A stretch of 64,000 nucleotides of DNA from Ancylomarina longa (GCF_003996985.1 NZ_RJJX01000013.1:1-64000); one strand, 5' to 3'; shown: positions 1 through 9,867, counted from the first letter of the stretch. Notes: generated by a model from the letters alone, not told the origin. Program-made: numbers and translations.

Positions 1-75
1 TCTGTATATGGGCTTAAGCCTAATGTTTGTTGTTGAACGAGCATGATATTATTTTTCTAACAGGCTCTAAGATAT

Positions 76-120
76 TAAAAAAGCATCAAGCCAAAGAGTA
101 ATTCTTCGGTTTGATGCTTG
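76..120 (-). terminator. Intrinsic terminator of the ECF sigma operon
   Basis: The arms AAGCATCAA and TTGATGCTT form a hairpin, and on the minus strand the 3' arm runs into a U-tract (A-run at 76-82 on the plus strand). It lies about 60 bases beyond the stop of the small membrane protein and probably ends the sigma-factor transcript. Nothing recognisable is coded in the first 75 bases. Confidence 0.7.
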
Positions 121-180
121 ATAGTATGTTACTTTTTCAGTGGCCTCCAATTAATACAGACTCTTTTTTAGATTATAATT

Positions 181-576
181 TTACTCGCTAAGCTGATCCT
201 TTGTTCTACTCAGTAAAACAGAATCAGCAAGTTGAATAGCAGTAATTATCAGTAATACAAAGGCAATTGGATATTTGAATTTCAAGGCCAGGTCAAGAAG
301 TATATTTGCCTGATTCACCTTAAAATAGAACAATAATGCCACCGTAAATGCAAATATCACAATTAACCCAAGGCTCATCATCAAATGCTTGAGCAAAGAC
401 TCACGTATCGATTTCCGTTTTTCCACCACTTCAGTTACCTGGTTGGCAAAATCATGGGGAATGGAAACCTGAAACTCCTCCTGTAAACTCTCTTTCAGTA
501 AATTATCGACTAGGATTTTTTCATCTGCCGTCCAATCGACAATGCTCTTTTCGAAATCTTTCTTCTGACGATGCAT
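181..576 (-). CDS. Small membrane protein downstream of ECF sigma factor
   Basis: A 131-residue protein with a charged, largely helical N-terminal half (about residues 1-60) and two predicted membrane helices (about 65-87 and 101-119). It begins 3 bases after the sigma-factor stop, so the two are almost certainly co-transcribed. This position is typical of anti-sigma or sigma-accessory membrane proteins in Bacteroidota, and an N-terminal cytoplasmic sigma-binding segment followed by helices would fit. I see no zinc-binding ZAS motif and no named family. A role as negative regulator of the neighbouring sigma factor is inferred from position only. Confidence 0.7.
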   Translation of the reverse strand: MHRQKKDFEKSIVDWTADEKILVDNLLKESLQEEFQVSIPHDFANQVTEVVEKRKSIRESLLKHLMMSLGLIVIFAFTVALLFYFKVNQANILLDLALKFKYPIAFVLLIITAIQLADSVLLSRTKDQLSE

Positions 577-579
577 AAT

Positions 580-1155
580 CTATGCTTTTTGTTTTTTAAT
601 ATCAGCAATCAATTCACTCTTAAGCATTAATTCTTTAAGCATTTTGCGTGCTCTAAAAATATAATTTTTCACAGTGCCTTCCGGTAATCCGGTAATTTCA
701 ACTATTTCGTTGTATGTCATTTCTTCCAGATGGTATAAAATCAACACTGTTTTATAGGGCGCAGGTAAGCGATTTATCATTTGTTTCACCAAGTCTTTCA
801 ATTCCTTTTCTTCTACAATTTTCTGCGGATGATCTTCGGTAATCATATCCTCATGAATAAATTTCTTTTCCGAATCATCAATATCAGCTACAGCTTTTCG
901 TTTTTTTGTATGATTAATCGCCACCCGATAAGCAATGGTGGCAATCCATGTTGATAACTTGGAATCACCTCTAAAGTCTGGCAATTTCTGATGTACCTTA
1001 ATGAAAACCTCCTGACAAACATCCTCCAAATCTTCCTGTTGATTCAGTAAACGAGCAGCTACATGAAATACCAGTCGCTCATATTGCTTCACCAAAAACC
1101 GAAAGGCTTGGGGATTTCCATTACAAATTTGATGTATCAGCTCAGTTTCGTTCAT
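580..1155 (-). CDS. RNA polymerase sigma factor, ECF (sigma-70 family)
   Basis: Region 2 (core RNA polymerase and -10 recognition) is seen in FRFLVKQYERLVFHVAARLL and the following EDVCQEVFIKVHQKLPDF and STWIATIAYRVAINH. Region 4 (-35 recognition helix-turn-helix) follows after an acidic linker, with YHLEEMTYNEIVEITGLPEG and TVKNYIFRARKMLKEL. The start chosen is the ATG at 1155 (MNETELIHQI), where homology begins. An upstream in-frame ATG at 1197 would add 14 unconserved residues. The gene heads a two-gene operon with the small membrane protein. It should direct RNA polymerase to a small stress or envelope regulon, but the targets cannot be read from this window. Confidence 0.9.
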   Translation of the reverse strand: MNETELIHQICNGNPQAFRFLVKQYERLVFHVAARLLNQQEDLEDVCQEVFIKVHQKLPDFRGDSKLSTWIATIAYRVAINHTKKRKAVADIDDSEKKFIHEDMITEDHPQKIVEEKELKDLVKQMINRLPAPYKTVLILYHLEEMTYNEIVEITGLPEGTVKNYIFRARKMLKELMLKSELIADIKKQKA

Positions 1156-1227
1156 TGTTTGATGGAGTAGACAAGCATTGTCGGCAATAGGTTGCAATAA
1201 ATCTAATGAAAAATTATTTTTTTAATT

Positions 1228-1345
1228 GGGGCGTTCCCCTGCGGGTCGGGTCATTCGCTAATACTCCTCGTGCCTACACACTTTCCAAGCCTACTGCGGG
1301 GTAACCGCTTCTACCCCTAACGCGGTGCTGCCTTCCAATTCAGTA
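1228..1345 (+). repeat. GC-rich interspersed repeat, copy 1
   Basis: A strikingly GC-rich block in AT-rich DNA. It shares ACTCCTCGTGCC and ACTGCGGGGTAACCGCT, in the same order and orientation, with a second copy at 27700-27805; the intervening sequence is looser. Short arms such as GGGGCGTTCCCC are self-complementary, so the RNA could fold. It lies just upstream of the sigma gene. I recall similar GC-rich intergenic elements (GGGCGTT..GGGCTTTCCGCT type) in other Bacteroidota, but their function is not known to me. Confidence 0.7.
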
Positions 1346-1368
1346 GTCCTAAAGATAGGATATTTTTC

Positions 1369-1450
1369 TGCTTATGTTTTTATAAAAACATGCTTACGTT
1401 TTCATCAAAACATGCTTATGTTTTTATAAAAACCTCAGTACGTTTTTTTA
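1369..1450. repeat. 22-bp tandem repeat array (about 3.7 units)
   Basis: Three consecutive 22-base units (1369, 1391, 1413) and a partial fourth. Each starts TGCTTAYGTTTT and ends AAAACA/C; the fourth keeps only its first 16 bases. Units 1 and 3 contain the perfect palindrome GTTTTTATAAAAAC. The array lies between the divergent sigma-factor gene and the 1736-2107 gene. The rest of the 1198-1735 gap shows no gene. Confidence 0.85.
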
Positions 1451-1735
1451 GACAATATTTTTCTAAGGAATTTTCTTTTATTGCTACCAAGTTTGGTCTT
1501 ATTAAAGCTTTCTTAAAACGAAAGATATTTTAAAAAGATACCACTGTTCAAGCTACTTAAAAACAAGCCCTTTATAGTGTTATTAACCTGAGTTCGATAA
1601 AATAGGACATAGGAAAGGAAGCAACAATTGCAGGTTTAACTTTAGTTGTCAGAAAATAATTTAAACTTTTTGCAACATTTAAAAAGCTTGCTTGGTCTAA
1701 TGGGCAAATCGAGTTCAAAACTAAAATTTAAGAAT

Positions 1736-2107
1736 ATGTCAATAGGAGATTTATTAATGGCAGCAGTGGTATTCTTCAGTATTATCACTTTCGTAAAAAT
1801 AATATCATCGCATTTTTTAAAGCGGAAAATTATCAAATCAGGACATTTTGATAGAGCCGGAATTTTGGAACAGGATGCAGAAATAGAAGTGAAAAAGCAA
1901 GTGAAGTACGATCAGTATCCTGCTTTAAAATGGGGTTTAGTAGCCTTTTTCGGAGGAATCGGATTTATTGTGATGGAAGTTCTGGCAGTTTCAAATCCAA
2001 TTTTTAAGCAATACGATAGCACGATGCCTTACGGGATATTTTTTGTTTCTGTAGCCATAGGATTTTTGTTATACTATGTTATTATGAGCAGAAAAGTAAA
2101 AGAGTAG
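1736..2107 (+). CDS. Small membrane protein, DUF6249-like
   Basis: Using the ATG at 1736 (MSIGDLLMAAV) gives 123 residues: one membrane helix (about 4-22), a basic and polar loop, then two helices (about 65-85 and 94-112). The order helix, charged loop, LKWGL helix, helix resembles the DUF6249 family of small Bacteroidota membrane proteins, which often sit beside ECF sigma factors. An ATG at 1700 and a TTG at 1646, directly after an in-frame stop, are alternative starts. No function is known. It is divergent from the sigma operon and followed by a strong terminator. The family call is moderate and the gene call good. Confidence 0.65.
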   Translation: MSIGDLLMAAVVFFSIITFVKIISSHFLKRKIIKSGHFDRAGILEQDAEIEVKKQVKYDQYPALKWGLVAFFGGIGFIVMEVLAVSNPIFKQYDSTMPYGIFFVSVAIGFLLYYVIMSRKVKE

Positions 2108-2139
2108 GCACGCAAAAAGCTTTTAAATTCAATAGAAAA

Positions 2140-2180
2140 ACATCCGGCTCCCGAAATATCGGGAACCGGATGTTTTTATT
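2140..2180. terminator. Bidirectional terminator
   Basis: A 15-base-pair hairpin with one mismatch (ACATCCGG-CTCCCGA against TCGGGAACCGGATGT) has a T-tract on the plus side and an A-run on the other. It sits between convergent genes and can serve both the 1736-2107 gene and the beta-oxidation operon. Confidence 0.85.
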
Positions 2181-2244
2181 TGTGCCGCTGCTGAGTGGTG
2201 CTAATTTGTTTCAGCATATTATCAGGAAAATCAAGCCTGGCATA

Positions 2245-4029
2245 TCAGAAACAATACCGGTTTTCTTCTATCAACTTTTTGGCAATAAGCCGGCGTTCCT
2301 CCTTACTGTTGAGCCCGCTGTGTTTGGTGAATCGTTTTAATCCCAAAAGGATCATTCTCAGCTCATCGCCCTGTGCAATGGAATTGGCAGCATCTTTGGC
2401 ATTTTTGTGTATTCTGTCGGCGGCATCGTAGAAGAATACTTTACACATGGCAATTTGTTCTGAACAGTTTTCCAAACCTTTCAAGTCTATTCGTTTTTTC
2501 ACTCTTAGCAGGAGCGATTCAGCCTGATAGCAATCTATAATGATGTCCGCAATATTCATGAGTATTTCCTGCTCATCGCTTAGTTTCTTCATAAATTTTT
2601 GAGCTGCTGCTCCGGTAATCAGTAAGGCACACTTTTTAAAGCCTAATATCAATTTGTCCTCCAAAGCAAGTAAACTGGTATTTTCTTCTCCAAATTCAGG
2701 AATCGACATTAATTCTTTCACCACATTTTTAGAGGCTGACAGCAGTGGCAATTCATTTTTGAAAGCTTTTTTCAGAAGATAATCAACAATCAGCATTCTG
2801 TTGATTTCGTTGGTTCCTTCAAATATGCGGTTGATACGGGAATCGCGATAAGCTCTTTCCATGGGAGCTTCGGTAGAATATCCCATTCCGCCGTATATTT
2901 GAACACCTTCATCTACTACGTAATCCAAAGCTTCGGAGCTGGCAACCTTTAAAATAGCAGCTTCGGCAGCAAATTCTTTTTGAGCTTGAATCACTGCTTT
3001 TTCTTTTAATAAGCCATCTTCCATCAATTGATGCATGCTGTTTTGTATGTCGTTACTACAACGATATATTGCGGATTCGATGGTGTAAATACGTATAGCT
3101 TGTTGTGCCATTTTGTACTGAATAGCGCCAAAATTAGCAAGGGGGTTTTTAAATTGAACCCGCTCATTGGCATAGCTTACAGTATTACTGATTACTTTTT
3201 TTGCAGCTCCCAAAACTGCTGCAGCTAGTTTAATTCTGCCATTATTGAGGATATTCAGAGCAATCTTAAAGCCTTGGCCTCTCTCGCCCAAAAGATTCTC
3301 TACCGGAATCTTACAATCTTCAAAAAACATCATACATGTGGAAGATCCTTTGATGCCCATTTTTTTCTCCTCTTGCCCGAGGGTAATTCCGTTAAAATCT
3401 TTTTCAATGATGAAAGCACTCAGGTATTTATCATCATTAATCTTGGCAAAAACAGTATAGATATCAGCAAAACCACCATTGGTAATCCACATTTTTTGTC
3501 CATTGAGTAGATAATGAGTTCCATCTGCAGACAGGCTTGCTTTACTCTTGCCTGAATTAGCATCCGATCCGGCTTCTGGTTCGGTTAGGCAATAAGCTCC
3601 TTTAAATTCTCCACTAGCCAATTTGGGTAAATATTTTTTTTTCTGATCTTCGGTGCCATAATACAGAATGGGCAGGCTTCCAATTCCTACATGAGCTGCA
3701 AATGCAACTGCAAAAGAACTGTAGGTTCCCATAACTTCTGTACTCAATATCGAAGTGTTCATATCCTGACCAAAGCCACCATACTCCTCGGGAATAGAAA
3801 TTCCTAATAATCCCAGCTCTCCGGCTTTATCCATGAGTAAGGGCATTAATCCTTCCTTTTGACTGTCGATTTCATCTAGTAAGGGAAAGATTTCTTTCTC
3901 CTGAAAATCACGACAGGTATCCATGATCATTTTTTGTTCTTCGGATATTTCTTCCGGAATAAAAATATTCTGAGGATCGCTTTGCTGAACTAGAAATTGT
4001 CCGCCTTTTACAGTTTTTATCTTTTCCAT
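2245..4029 (-). CDS. Acyl-CoA dehydrogenase (long C-terminal extension type)
   Basis: Catalyses the FAD-dependent alpha,beta-dehydrogenation of acyl-CoA, the first oxidative step of beta-oxidation. The ACAD fold occupies about residues 30-420, with the FAD/substrate signature YCLTEPEAGSDANSG (147-160), WITNGG (181-186) and the helical domain from about 250. RIFEGTNEI (401-409) carries the catalytic glutamate (E404), as in VLCAD/ACAD9-type enzymes. An extra helical C-terminal region (about 430-594) makes it longer than MCAD-type enzymes (about 380 residues) and is usual for the roughly 590-residue Bacteroidota form. It is the last gene of the four-gene operon, 101 bases after the thiolase. Chain-length preference cannot be read from sequence. 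Confidence 0.93.
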   Translation of the reverse strand: MEKIKTVKGGQFLVQQSDPQNIFIPEEISEEQKMIMDTCRDFQEKEIFPLLDEIDSQKEGLMPLLMDKAGELGLLGISIPEEYGGFGQDMNTSILSTEVMGTYSSFAVAFAAHVGIGSLPILYYGTEDQKKKYLPKLASGEFKGAYCLTEPEAGSDANSGKSKASLSADGTHYLLNGQKMWITNGGFADIYTVFAKINDDKYLSAFIIEKDFNGITLGQEEKKMGIKGSSTCMMFFEDCKIPVENLLGERGQGFKIALNILNNGRIKLAAAVLGAAKKVISNTVSYANERVQFKNPLANFGAIQYKMAQQAIRIYTIESAIYRCSNDIQNSMHQLMEDGLLKEKAVIQAQKEFAAEAAILKVASSEALDYVVDEGVQIYGGMGYSTEAPMERAYRDSRINRIFEGTNEINRMLIVDYLLKKAFKNELPLLSASKNVVKELMSIPEFGEENTSLLALEDKLILGFKKCALLITGAAAQKFMKKLSDEQEILMNIADIIIDCYQAESLLLRVKKRIDLKGLENCSEQIAMCKVFFYDAADRIHKNAKDAANSIAQGDELRMILLGLKRFTKHSGLNSKEERRLIAKKLIEENRYCF

Positions 4030-4130
4030 ATGATTTGTGTTTATGCAGGTTTAATTTATAGTAATGGTCAATGGTAATTAGGAACTTGTTTTTAATGTTA
4101 TTTTAGTTTTTATATGGTATTTGAAGCTTG

Positions 4131-5306
4131 TTATAGTAACTCAAAAATTCCGGCAGCACCTTGTCCGGAACCCACGCACATGGTAACCATGCCATATTTT
4201 TGTTTTCGACGTTTCATTTCGTGCAGTAATTGCACCGAAAGCTTAGTGCCTGTGCAACCAAGAGGATGTCCCAATGCAATAGCTCCTCCGTTCACATTTG
4301 TGATTTCGGGGTTCATATTCAACTCTTTCATCACCGCTAAAGCTTGCACAGCAAAAGCTTCGTTCAATTCAAATTGCTCGATTTGATTCATGGAAAGGCC
4401 GGAAAGCTTTAAGACTTTTGGAATTGCCTCCACCGGACCAATGCCCATATGCTTTGGTTCAACTCCTGCCACAGCATAGGAAACAAAGCGTGCGATAGGT
4501 TGCACATTTAACTGTTTTAGCATTTTTTCGGATACAACAAGAACGAAGGCAGCACCATCTGAAGTCTGTGAGGAATTGCCAGCAGTAACACTTCCGCCCT
4601 GTGCAAATACCGGACGTAGTTTACTTAATCCCTCTATGCTTGTGTCTGCTCTCGGACCTTCATCTATACTTACCAAATGTTCCTTGGTGATCATTTTTTC
4701 ATTTGAATTCATGATAGATTCCAATACTCTTATTGGTACTATTTCATCGGTAAAACGATTTTGGGCAATTGCCTCTAAGGCTTTTCGGTGCGAATGGTAG
4801 GAGAATTCGTCTTGCTCCTGTCGTGAAATATTGTATTTCTTTTGCAAGGCTTCTGCCGTAATTCCCATATTCCAGTACCAATCGGGGTGGGATTTAGCAA
4901 TTCCCAGATTCGGAACCATTCGCCAGCCACCAATGGGCATCAGCGACATCATTTCTACACCACCAGCAAGAATGCAATTGGCCAATCCGGCTTCAATTTT
5001 CGAAGCTGCAATGGCAATACTTTCCAAACCAGAGGAACAATATCGGTTGACGGTCATTCCGGGAATACGGATATTATCGAGTCCCATTAAGGCAATCATT
5101 CTACCAATATTCAAACCTTGTTCTGCTTCGGGGGTTGCATTGCCAACAATCACATCATCAATCATCATCGAATCTAATTGTGGTATTTCTTCCATGATGT
5201 GTTGAACCACTTTAGCAGCAAGATCATCAGGTCTAATAAAACGTAATTTTCCTTTTTTTGCTTTGCCCACTGCGGTTCGGTAGGCGGAAACTATATATGC
5301 GTTCAT
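4131..5306 (-). CDS. fadA: Acetyl-CoA C-acyltransferase (3-ketoacyl-CoA thiolase)
   Basis: Thiolytic cleavage of 3-ketoacyl-CoA to acetyl-CoA and a shortened acyl-CoA. The 391-residue length is normal. The nucleophilic cysteine lies in [12 protein letters not shown] (C90), the active-site histidine in [16 protein letters not shown] (H347) and the second cysteine in [11 protein letters not shown] (C377); LNEAFAVQ is also present. The last motif reads C-V-G-S-G-Q-G rather than the commoner C-x-G-G-G-Q-G. The gene starts 48 bases after the dehydrogenase/hydratase stop and precedes the acyl-CoA dehydrogenase. Operon context favours a degradative thiolase over a biosynthetic acetoacetyl-CoA thiolase. 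The fadA/fadI distinction is not resolved. Confidence 0.93.
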   Translation of the reverse strand: MNAYIVSAYRTAVGKAKKGKLRFIRPDDLAAKVVQHIMEEIPQLDSMMIDDVIVGNATPEAEQGLNIGRMIALMGLDNIRIPGMTVNRYCSSGLESIAIAASKIEAGLANCILAGGVEMMSLMPIGGWRMVPNLGIAKSHPDWYWNMGITAEALQKKYNISRQEQDEFSYHSHRKALEAIAQNRFTDEIVPIRVLESIMNSNEKMITKEHLVSIDEGPRADTSIEGLSKLRPVFAQGGSVTAGNSSQTSDGAAFVLVVSEKMLKQLNVQPIARFVSYAVAGVEPKHMGIGPVEAIPKVLKLSGLSMNQIEQFELNEAFAVQALAVMKELNMNPEITNVNGGAIALGHPLGCTGTKLSVQLLHEMKRRKQKYGMVTMCVGSGQGAAGIFELL

Positions 5307-5354
5307 AATTGTTGTTTTTCTGTTTAGTAAATGAATTTATTGATCAGGCTTTAA

Positions 5355-7757
5355 TCAATTTCTTAAAATCTTTCCTTTTTGAAGCAGGCTTTGCATTCGC
5401 TCTAATGTTTTTTTCTGCTGACAAAGTTTCACAAAAGTCATTCGTTCTAAATTCAGAAGATAGTTTTCCGATACTTTTGTAGGAATGCTCAACTCACCAC
5501 CACTCAACACTTTTCCCAATTCAATGGATAAGTATTTGTCGTATTCCGAGATGTAGTTGCCAACTTCCATACCGTCGGCACCAGAGTATACCAGAGCGAG
5601 ACCTTCGTTTCCCAAAACAGTGATATTGGTAGTTCGAAGTGGAGGAGTATAGCCTTTTTCAAGCATTAATAAAGCGGTTTGTTTTGCGTAAGTCAATTGA
5701 TGTTTTTTGCTGATAATTACTTCATCTACATGCTTGCGCAGATATCCTAAGTTAAAAGCTTCGTAGGCTGATGTGGAAACCTTAGCCTGACCAATACTCA
5801 GGAATTTATCGCGAAAGCGGTTGGTTCGAATATCATCGGGAGCCATCTCTTTAGAGAGACGATAAGCGAATTCTTTTGTTCCTCCTCCGGCAGGGATTAC
5901 TCCTACTCCTAATTCTACCAAACCCATATAAGTTTCGGCATGAGCAATTACCTTATCAGAATGCATGCAAAGTTCACATCCACCGCCGAGTGTCATTCCA
6001 TGTGGAGCGGCAATAACCGGTACCGATGCATATTTTAATTTCAGCATGCTATTCTGGAAAGTACGAACTACCATATCCAGCTCCTCAAATTCCTGTTCCA
6101 CGGCGAGCATGAATACCAAGCCTATATTAGCACCAGCAGAAAAGTTTTCGCCTTCGTTGGAAATGATTAATGCTTTGTAATCTGTTTCTGCCAATTCTAT
6201 TGATTTATTGATTCCCTGGATAATTTCACTTCCAATGGTATTCATTTTGGTATGAAATTCCAGATTGATGATGCCATCCCCCAGATTAATAATACTGCAT
6301 CCCTCGTTGTGCCAGATGGTATTGGATGAACGAAGATTGTTGAGAAGTATAAGATTCTCTGTCCCCGGTATTACTCGATAATCATTCGTGGCAATATCAA
6401 AGAATTGTTTTTTACCTTTGTTTAATTGATAAAAGTTAAAATCCTGATCCGCTATTTTATATACCCAATCGGCAGCTTTATATCCTAATTCTTCCATAAG
6501 CGGAAGCGTATTTTTTAAACCGATGGCATCCCATATTTCAAATGGTCCCATCTCCCATGCAAATCCCGAACAGATCGCTTCATCTATCTTGTATATTTCA
6601 TCAGAAATTTCTGGAATTCTGTTCGATACATAAGCGAATAATCCTAAGAATAACTTCTGATAAAAGAGATTAACTTTTCCTTTGCCCTTTAATAAAGCTT
6701 TAAACCTTTTATGCAGATGAGGAATAACTTTTACTGCCTCTAATTCGGCAAATTTTACACGTTGCCTGTTTTGATATTCAAACTTATTCAGATCCAAACT
6801 CAATATTTCACTTTTTCCATCTGCTTTGATCTTTTTATAGAAGCCTTGTTCTGATTTTGTTCCCAGCCATTGGTTCTCCAGCATTTTCTGTATGTAGGAA
6901 GGAATACGAAATGTATCTGCTTTTTCATCTTGGGCAAGTGTTTTTTGTAGATTTTGAGCTACCAAAACCAAGGTATCTAATCCTACTACATCACATGTTC
7001 TGAAAGTGGCAGATTTAGGTCTTCCAATAATCGGACCTGTTAGCTGATCTATTTCTTCTACCGTAAATTCAAATTCATCCAACAAATGAAAGACCGACAT
7101 CATGGAATAAACACCAATTCTGTTAGCTATAAAGGCAGGAGTATCTTTACAAATCACCACCGATTTGCCAAGGAATCGTTCTCCAAAATCGCTTAAAAAC
7201 TCAATTACTTCTCTTGAGGTTTTATCCGACGGAATTACCTCCAGTAATTTTAAATATCTGGGAGGATTAAAAAAATGAGTACCACAGAAGTTCTCTGCAA
7301 AATCTTCTGATCTTCCTTGCAATAATAATTGAATGGGAATACCCGATGTGTTGGTACTTATTAAAGATCCGGGTTTTCTGTGTTCCTCTATTTTGGAATA
7401 CAAACTCTGTTTAATACTCAGATTTTCGATAATTGCCTCAATTACCCAATCGCAATCTTTAATTCGGTGTAAATCATCTTCGAAATTTCCGGTATGGATT
7501 CTCGAAACATAGGATTGTAGATATAAGGGAGCAGGCTTGTTCTTCACCATTTTTGCCAAAAGTTGATTCACCATGCGGTTTCTTACTTTGGGATGATTAA
7601 TGGTGAGTCCCATCTGTTTTTCGGATTCATTTAATTCTTTTGCAGGCATATCTAAAAGGAGAACTTCCAATCCTATATTTGCAAAATGACAGGCAATTTG
7701 GGCACCCATTACACCAGCACCCAGAACAGCAACTTTTCTTATTTTACGGGTCATCAT
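5355..7757 (-). CDS. 3-hydroxyacyl-CoA dehydrogenase / enoyl-CoA hydratase fusion
   Basis: Bifunctional beta-oxidation enzyme of 800 residues in FadN-like order: dehydrogenase first, hydratase last, the reverse of E. coli FadB. The NAD-binding fold starts at once with VAVLGAGVMGAQIA. The dehydrogenase active-site region is GTHFFNPPRY, preceded by STNTSG. A second dehydrogenase C-terminal domain follows. The crotonase domain starts near residue 490 with FSAGANIG, GGGCEL and ELGVGVIPAGGG, so both catalytic glutamate positions appear filled. The start chosen is ATG at 7757 (or the adjacent ATG at 7754), just before the Rossmann fold; an ATG at 7832 would add 25 unconserved residues. It lies 90 bases after the acyl-CoA ligase. 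Confidence 0.92.
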   Translation of the reverse strand: MMTRKIRKVAVLGAGVMGAQIACHFANIGLEVLLLDMPAKELNESEKQMGLTINHPKVRNRMVNQLLAKMVKNKPAPLYLQSYVSRIHTGNFEDDLHRIKDCDWVIEAIIENLSIKQSLYSKIEEHRKPGSLISTNTSGIPIQLLLQGRSEDFAENFCGTHFFNPPRYLKLLEVIPSDKTSREVIEFLSDFGERFLGKSVVICKDTPAFIANRIGVYSMMSVFHLLDEFEFTVEEIDQLTGPIIGRPKSATFRTCDVVGLDTLVLVAQNLQKTLAQDEKADTFRIPSYIQKMLENQWLGTKSEQGFYKKIKADGKSEILSLDLNKFEYQNRQRVKFAELEAVKVIPHLHKRFKALLKGKGKVNLFYQKLFLGLFAYVSNRIPEISDEIYKIDEAICSGFAWEMGPFEIWDAIGLKNTLPLMEELGYKAADWVYKIADQDFNFYQLNKGKKQFFDIATNDYRVIPGTENLILLNNLRSSNTIWHNEGCSIINLGDGIINLEFHTKMNTIGSEIIQGINKSIELAETDYKALIISNEGENFSAGANIGLVFMLAVEQEFEELDMVVRTFQNSMLKLKYASVPVIAAPHGMTLGGGCELCMHSDKVIAHAETYMGLVELGVGVIPAGGGTKEFAYRLSKEMAPDDIRTNRFRDKFLSIGQAKVSTSAYEAFNLGYLRKHVDEVIISKKHQLTYAKQTALLMLEKGYTPPLRTTNITVLGNEGLALVYSGADGMEVGNYISEYDKYLSIELGKVLSGGELSIPTKVSENYLLNLERMTFVKLCQQKKTLERMQSLLQKGKILRN

Positions 7758-7847
7758 CTTTTTTTTTAGTGTGTGTATATAAAATCTTGTATCAGGTTTT
7801 ATGTTTTTAGTTACATAAAGCAGAGCTAACATTTAAAAATGAAGTAC

Positions 7848-9629
7848 TTATTGCTTGGAATATATCTCTTGAATGATCTGATCGTATTTTTCCTTTAACA
7901 CTCTGCGTTTTAACTTTAAGGTTGGTGAAAGTTCTCCCGTTTCGGGAGTCCAGACATCGGCAACCAGCCTACTTATTTTAATTTTTTTAGGACGATCGAG
8001 GTTGACATTTGTTTTTTCTACCTCTGTCCAAATACGTTTTTGAATTCTTTCATTTCGAATGATTTGCTCTGGATTATCAAAGGCAATCTTTTTGCGTTTA
8101 CAATACTCTTTTAAAAATTCAAAATCAGGAGATATGATAACAGATGGGAATCGTTTGGATTCACCAATTACAATATTTTGATCTATAAAAGGAGATTCTT
8201 TCAGAAGATTCTCTATTACTTGAGGAGCAATATATATTCCACCTGAAGTTTTAAATATTTCTTTTTTCCTATCAGTTATTTTCAAGAATTTATTGTCTTC
8301 CCAACAGCCAATATCACCAGTATGAAACCATCCTTCCGAATCGATCACTTCCTTTGTTAGTTCCGGATTTTTATAATACCCAATCATAACATTAGGTCCT
8401 CGAGCTAGAATCTCACCATCTTCTGCAATTTTAACTTCCACACCTTCCAGCACCGGGCCAACTGTTCCAAATCTTACATCAGGGTATGCGTTTTGGTTGG
8501 CTGCAATAATAGGAGAGGTCTCTGTTAGTCCGTAACCTTCCTGAACAGGTATTCCAGCAGCCCAAAACAAACGCTCCAACCGTACTTGCAATGCAGCTCC
8601 ACCCGAGCACATGAACTGGATATTTCCGCCCAAAGCCTCCTGCCATTTTATGAAAATGAGTTTCCTTGCAATTTTCAATTTGAATTCGTACCACCAACCA
8701 TTGGCGCCATTTAATTCATACTTTTGCCCGAGATTTACTGCCCAAAGAAAAATGGATTTCTTTGGAAAGGATAAACTCTTTCCTTTTGCCATGATTTTGT
8801 CATAAACTTTTTCAAGTAATCGGGGAACTGTGGCAAATCCATGAGGTTTGAGTTCTCGTAAATTATCACCAATAGTCTCCATGCTTTCGGCATAATAAAT
8901 GCTAATTCCTTTGTATTGATATTGGTAATTCACCATTCGCTCATAGACATGATTGATCGGTAAAAAGCTCAAAGCTTTATGAGATGAATCCAGAATGAGA
9001 TGAGCAGCAGATGCCAATACATTACTCATGAAATTTTGATGGGAAAGCATTACTCCTTTAGGATTCCCTGTAGTTCCTGAAGTATAAATGATGGTGAGTA
9101 GATCTTCAGGCTTAATGTTCTTTTTTATATCTACTAGTTCATGCTTGAACTTGTTTTCTGCTTTTGTTCCAGTATCCAATAAATTACTCCAGTGAGCAAC
9201 GGATTTTATCTTATTAAAAGAATAAATAAATTGTACTGATGGATGTTCTTCGAGAAGAGGAGCAATTTTTTCATATAGAATGGAATCAGATATGAAAATG
9301 GCTAAAGGTTCACAATGACGAATAATAAAATCATAACTCTTTGCACTAATGGTCGGATATAAGGGAACATGAACAGCACCAATTTGTGCCAAAGCCATAT
9401 CTACAAAATTCCATTCGGGACGATTATTGGAAATGGTAATTACCCGGGCTCCTTTGGTGAAGCCATTCTCTAATAAGGCATAACTGATTAGATTGCTGTA
9501 TTCTATATATTGAGCTGTGGAATAGGTAATCCAATTTCCATTTTCTTTTTTTACAAAAGCATCGGTTTTAGCTAAGAAATATTTCCTGTAATTATCCAAC
9601 AAGTCAAAAGTGCGTGTTACCATAGTCAT
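7848..9629 (-). CDS. Long-chain fatty acid--CoA ligase (AMP-binding)
   Basis: Activates fatty acids with ATP and CoA through an acyl-adenylate, feeding the beta-oxidation operon it heads. The adenylate-forming signature is clear: P-loop YTSGTTGNPKG (182-192), YGLTETSP, FHTGDIG and the hinge ITDRKKEIFKTSGG. There is no signal peptide, so the enzyme should be cytoplasmic or membrane-associated. The 593-residue length is normal for Bacteroidota FAA/FadD-type ligases. ATGs at 9629 and 9623 are both possible starts. It is the first gene of the operon, with a plausible promoter about 35 bases upstream. Chain-length specificity is inferred from context. Confidence 0.92.
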   Translation of the reverse strand: MTMVTRTFDLLDNYRKYFLAKTDAFVKKENGNWITYSTAQYIEYSNLISYALLENGFTKGARVITISNNRPEWNFVDMALAQIGAVHVPLYPTISAKSYDFIIRHCEPLAIFISDSILYEKIAPLLEEHPSVQFIYSFNKIKSVAHWSNLLDTGTKAENKFKHELVDIKKNIKPEDLLTIIYTSGTTGNPKGVMLSHQNFMSNVLASAAHLILDSSHKALSFLPINHVYERMVNYQYQYKGISIYYAESMETIGDNLRELKPHGFATVPRLLEKVYDKIMAKGKSLSFPKKSIFLWAVNLGQKYELNGANGWWYEFKLKIARKLIFIKWQEALGGNIQFMCSGGAALQVRLERLFWAAGIPVQEGYGLTETSPIIAANQNAYPDVRFGTVGPVLEGVEVKIAEDGEILARGPNVMIGYYKNPELTKEVIDSEGWFHTGDIGCWEDNKFLKITDRKKEIFKTSGGIYIAPQVIENLLKESPFIDQNIVIGESKRFPSVIISPDFEFLKEYCKRKKIAFDNPEQIIRNERIQKRIWTEVEKTNVNLDRPKKIKISRLVADVWTPETGELSPTLKLKRRVLKEKYDQIIQEIYSKQ

Positions 9630-9660
9630 AGATTTAAGGATGTAAGCAGGCGGTGCAGTT

Positions 9661-9692
9661 CAACAATACCATGTTAATTGTTAAGATGCAAA
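9661..9692 (-). promoter_or_regulatory. Candidate promoter of the beta-oxidation operon
   Basis: Read on the minus strand, TTTG (9692-9689) is followed after 20 bases by TATTGTTG (9668-9661), close to the Bacteroidota -33/-7 pattern TTTG-N19-TAnnTTTG with one mismatch. The spacing puts the transcript start about 25 bases before the ligase ATG. No FadR-type operator is recognised. Confidence 0.35.
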
Positions 9693-9867
9693 AAAAAGAC
9701 AGTCTCTATTTCGAGATGAGAGGATGTATTGCAGTCAATATTTTATATCATTGATGTAGAATGATTCGATCTGATTTAGAGAATCATATTTCACTTACAT
9801 AAAATTTACGAAAAGGATTCCGAAAATAAAAGAATAAATGATAGGAAGCATATTTTATTTGGCGAGC

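Noticed and set aside
1156..1197. Upstream start for the ECF sigma factor
   Set aside because: The extra 14 residues are unlike sigma factors, and MNETELI is a normal ECF start.
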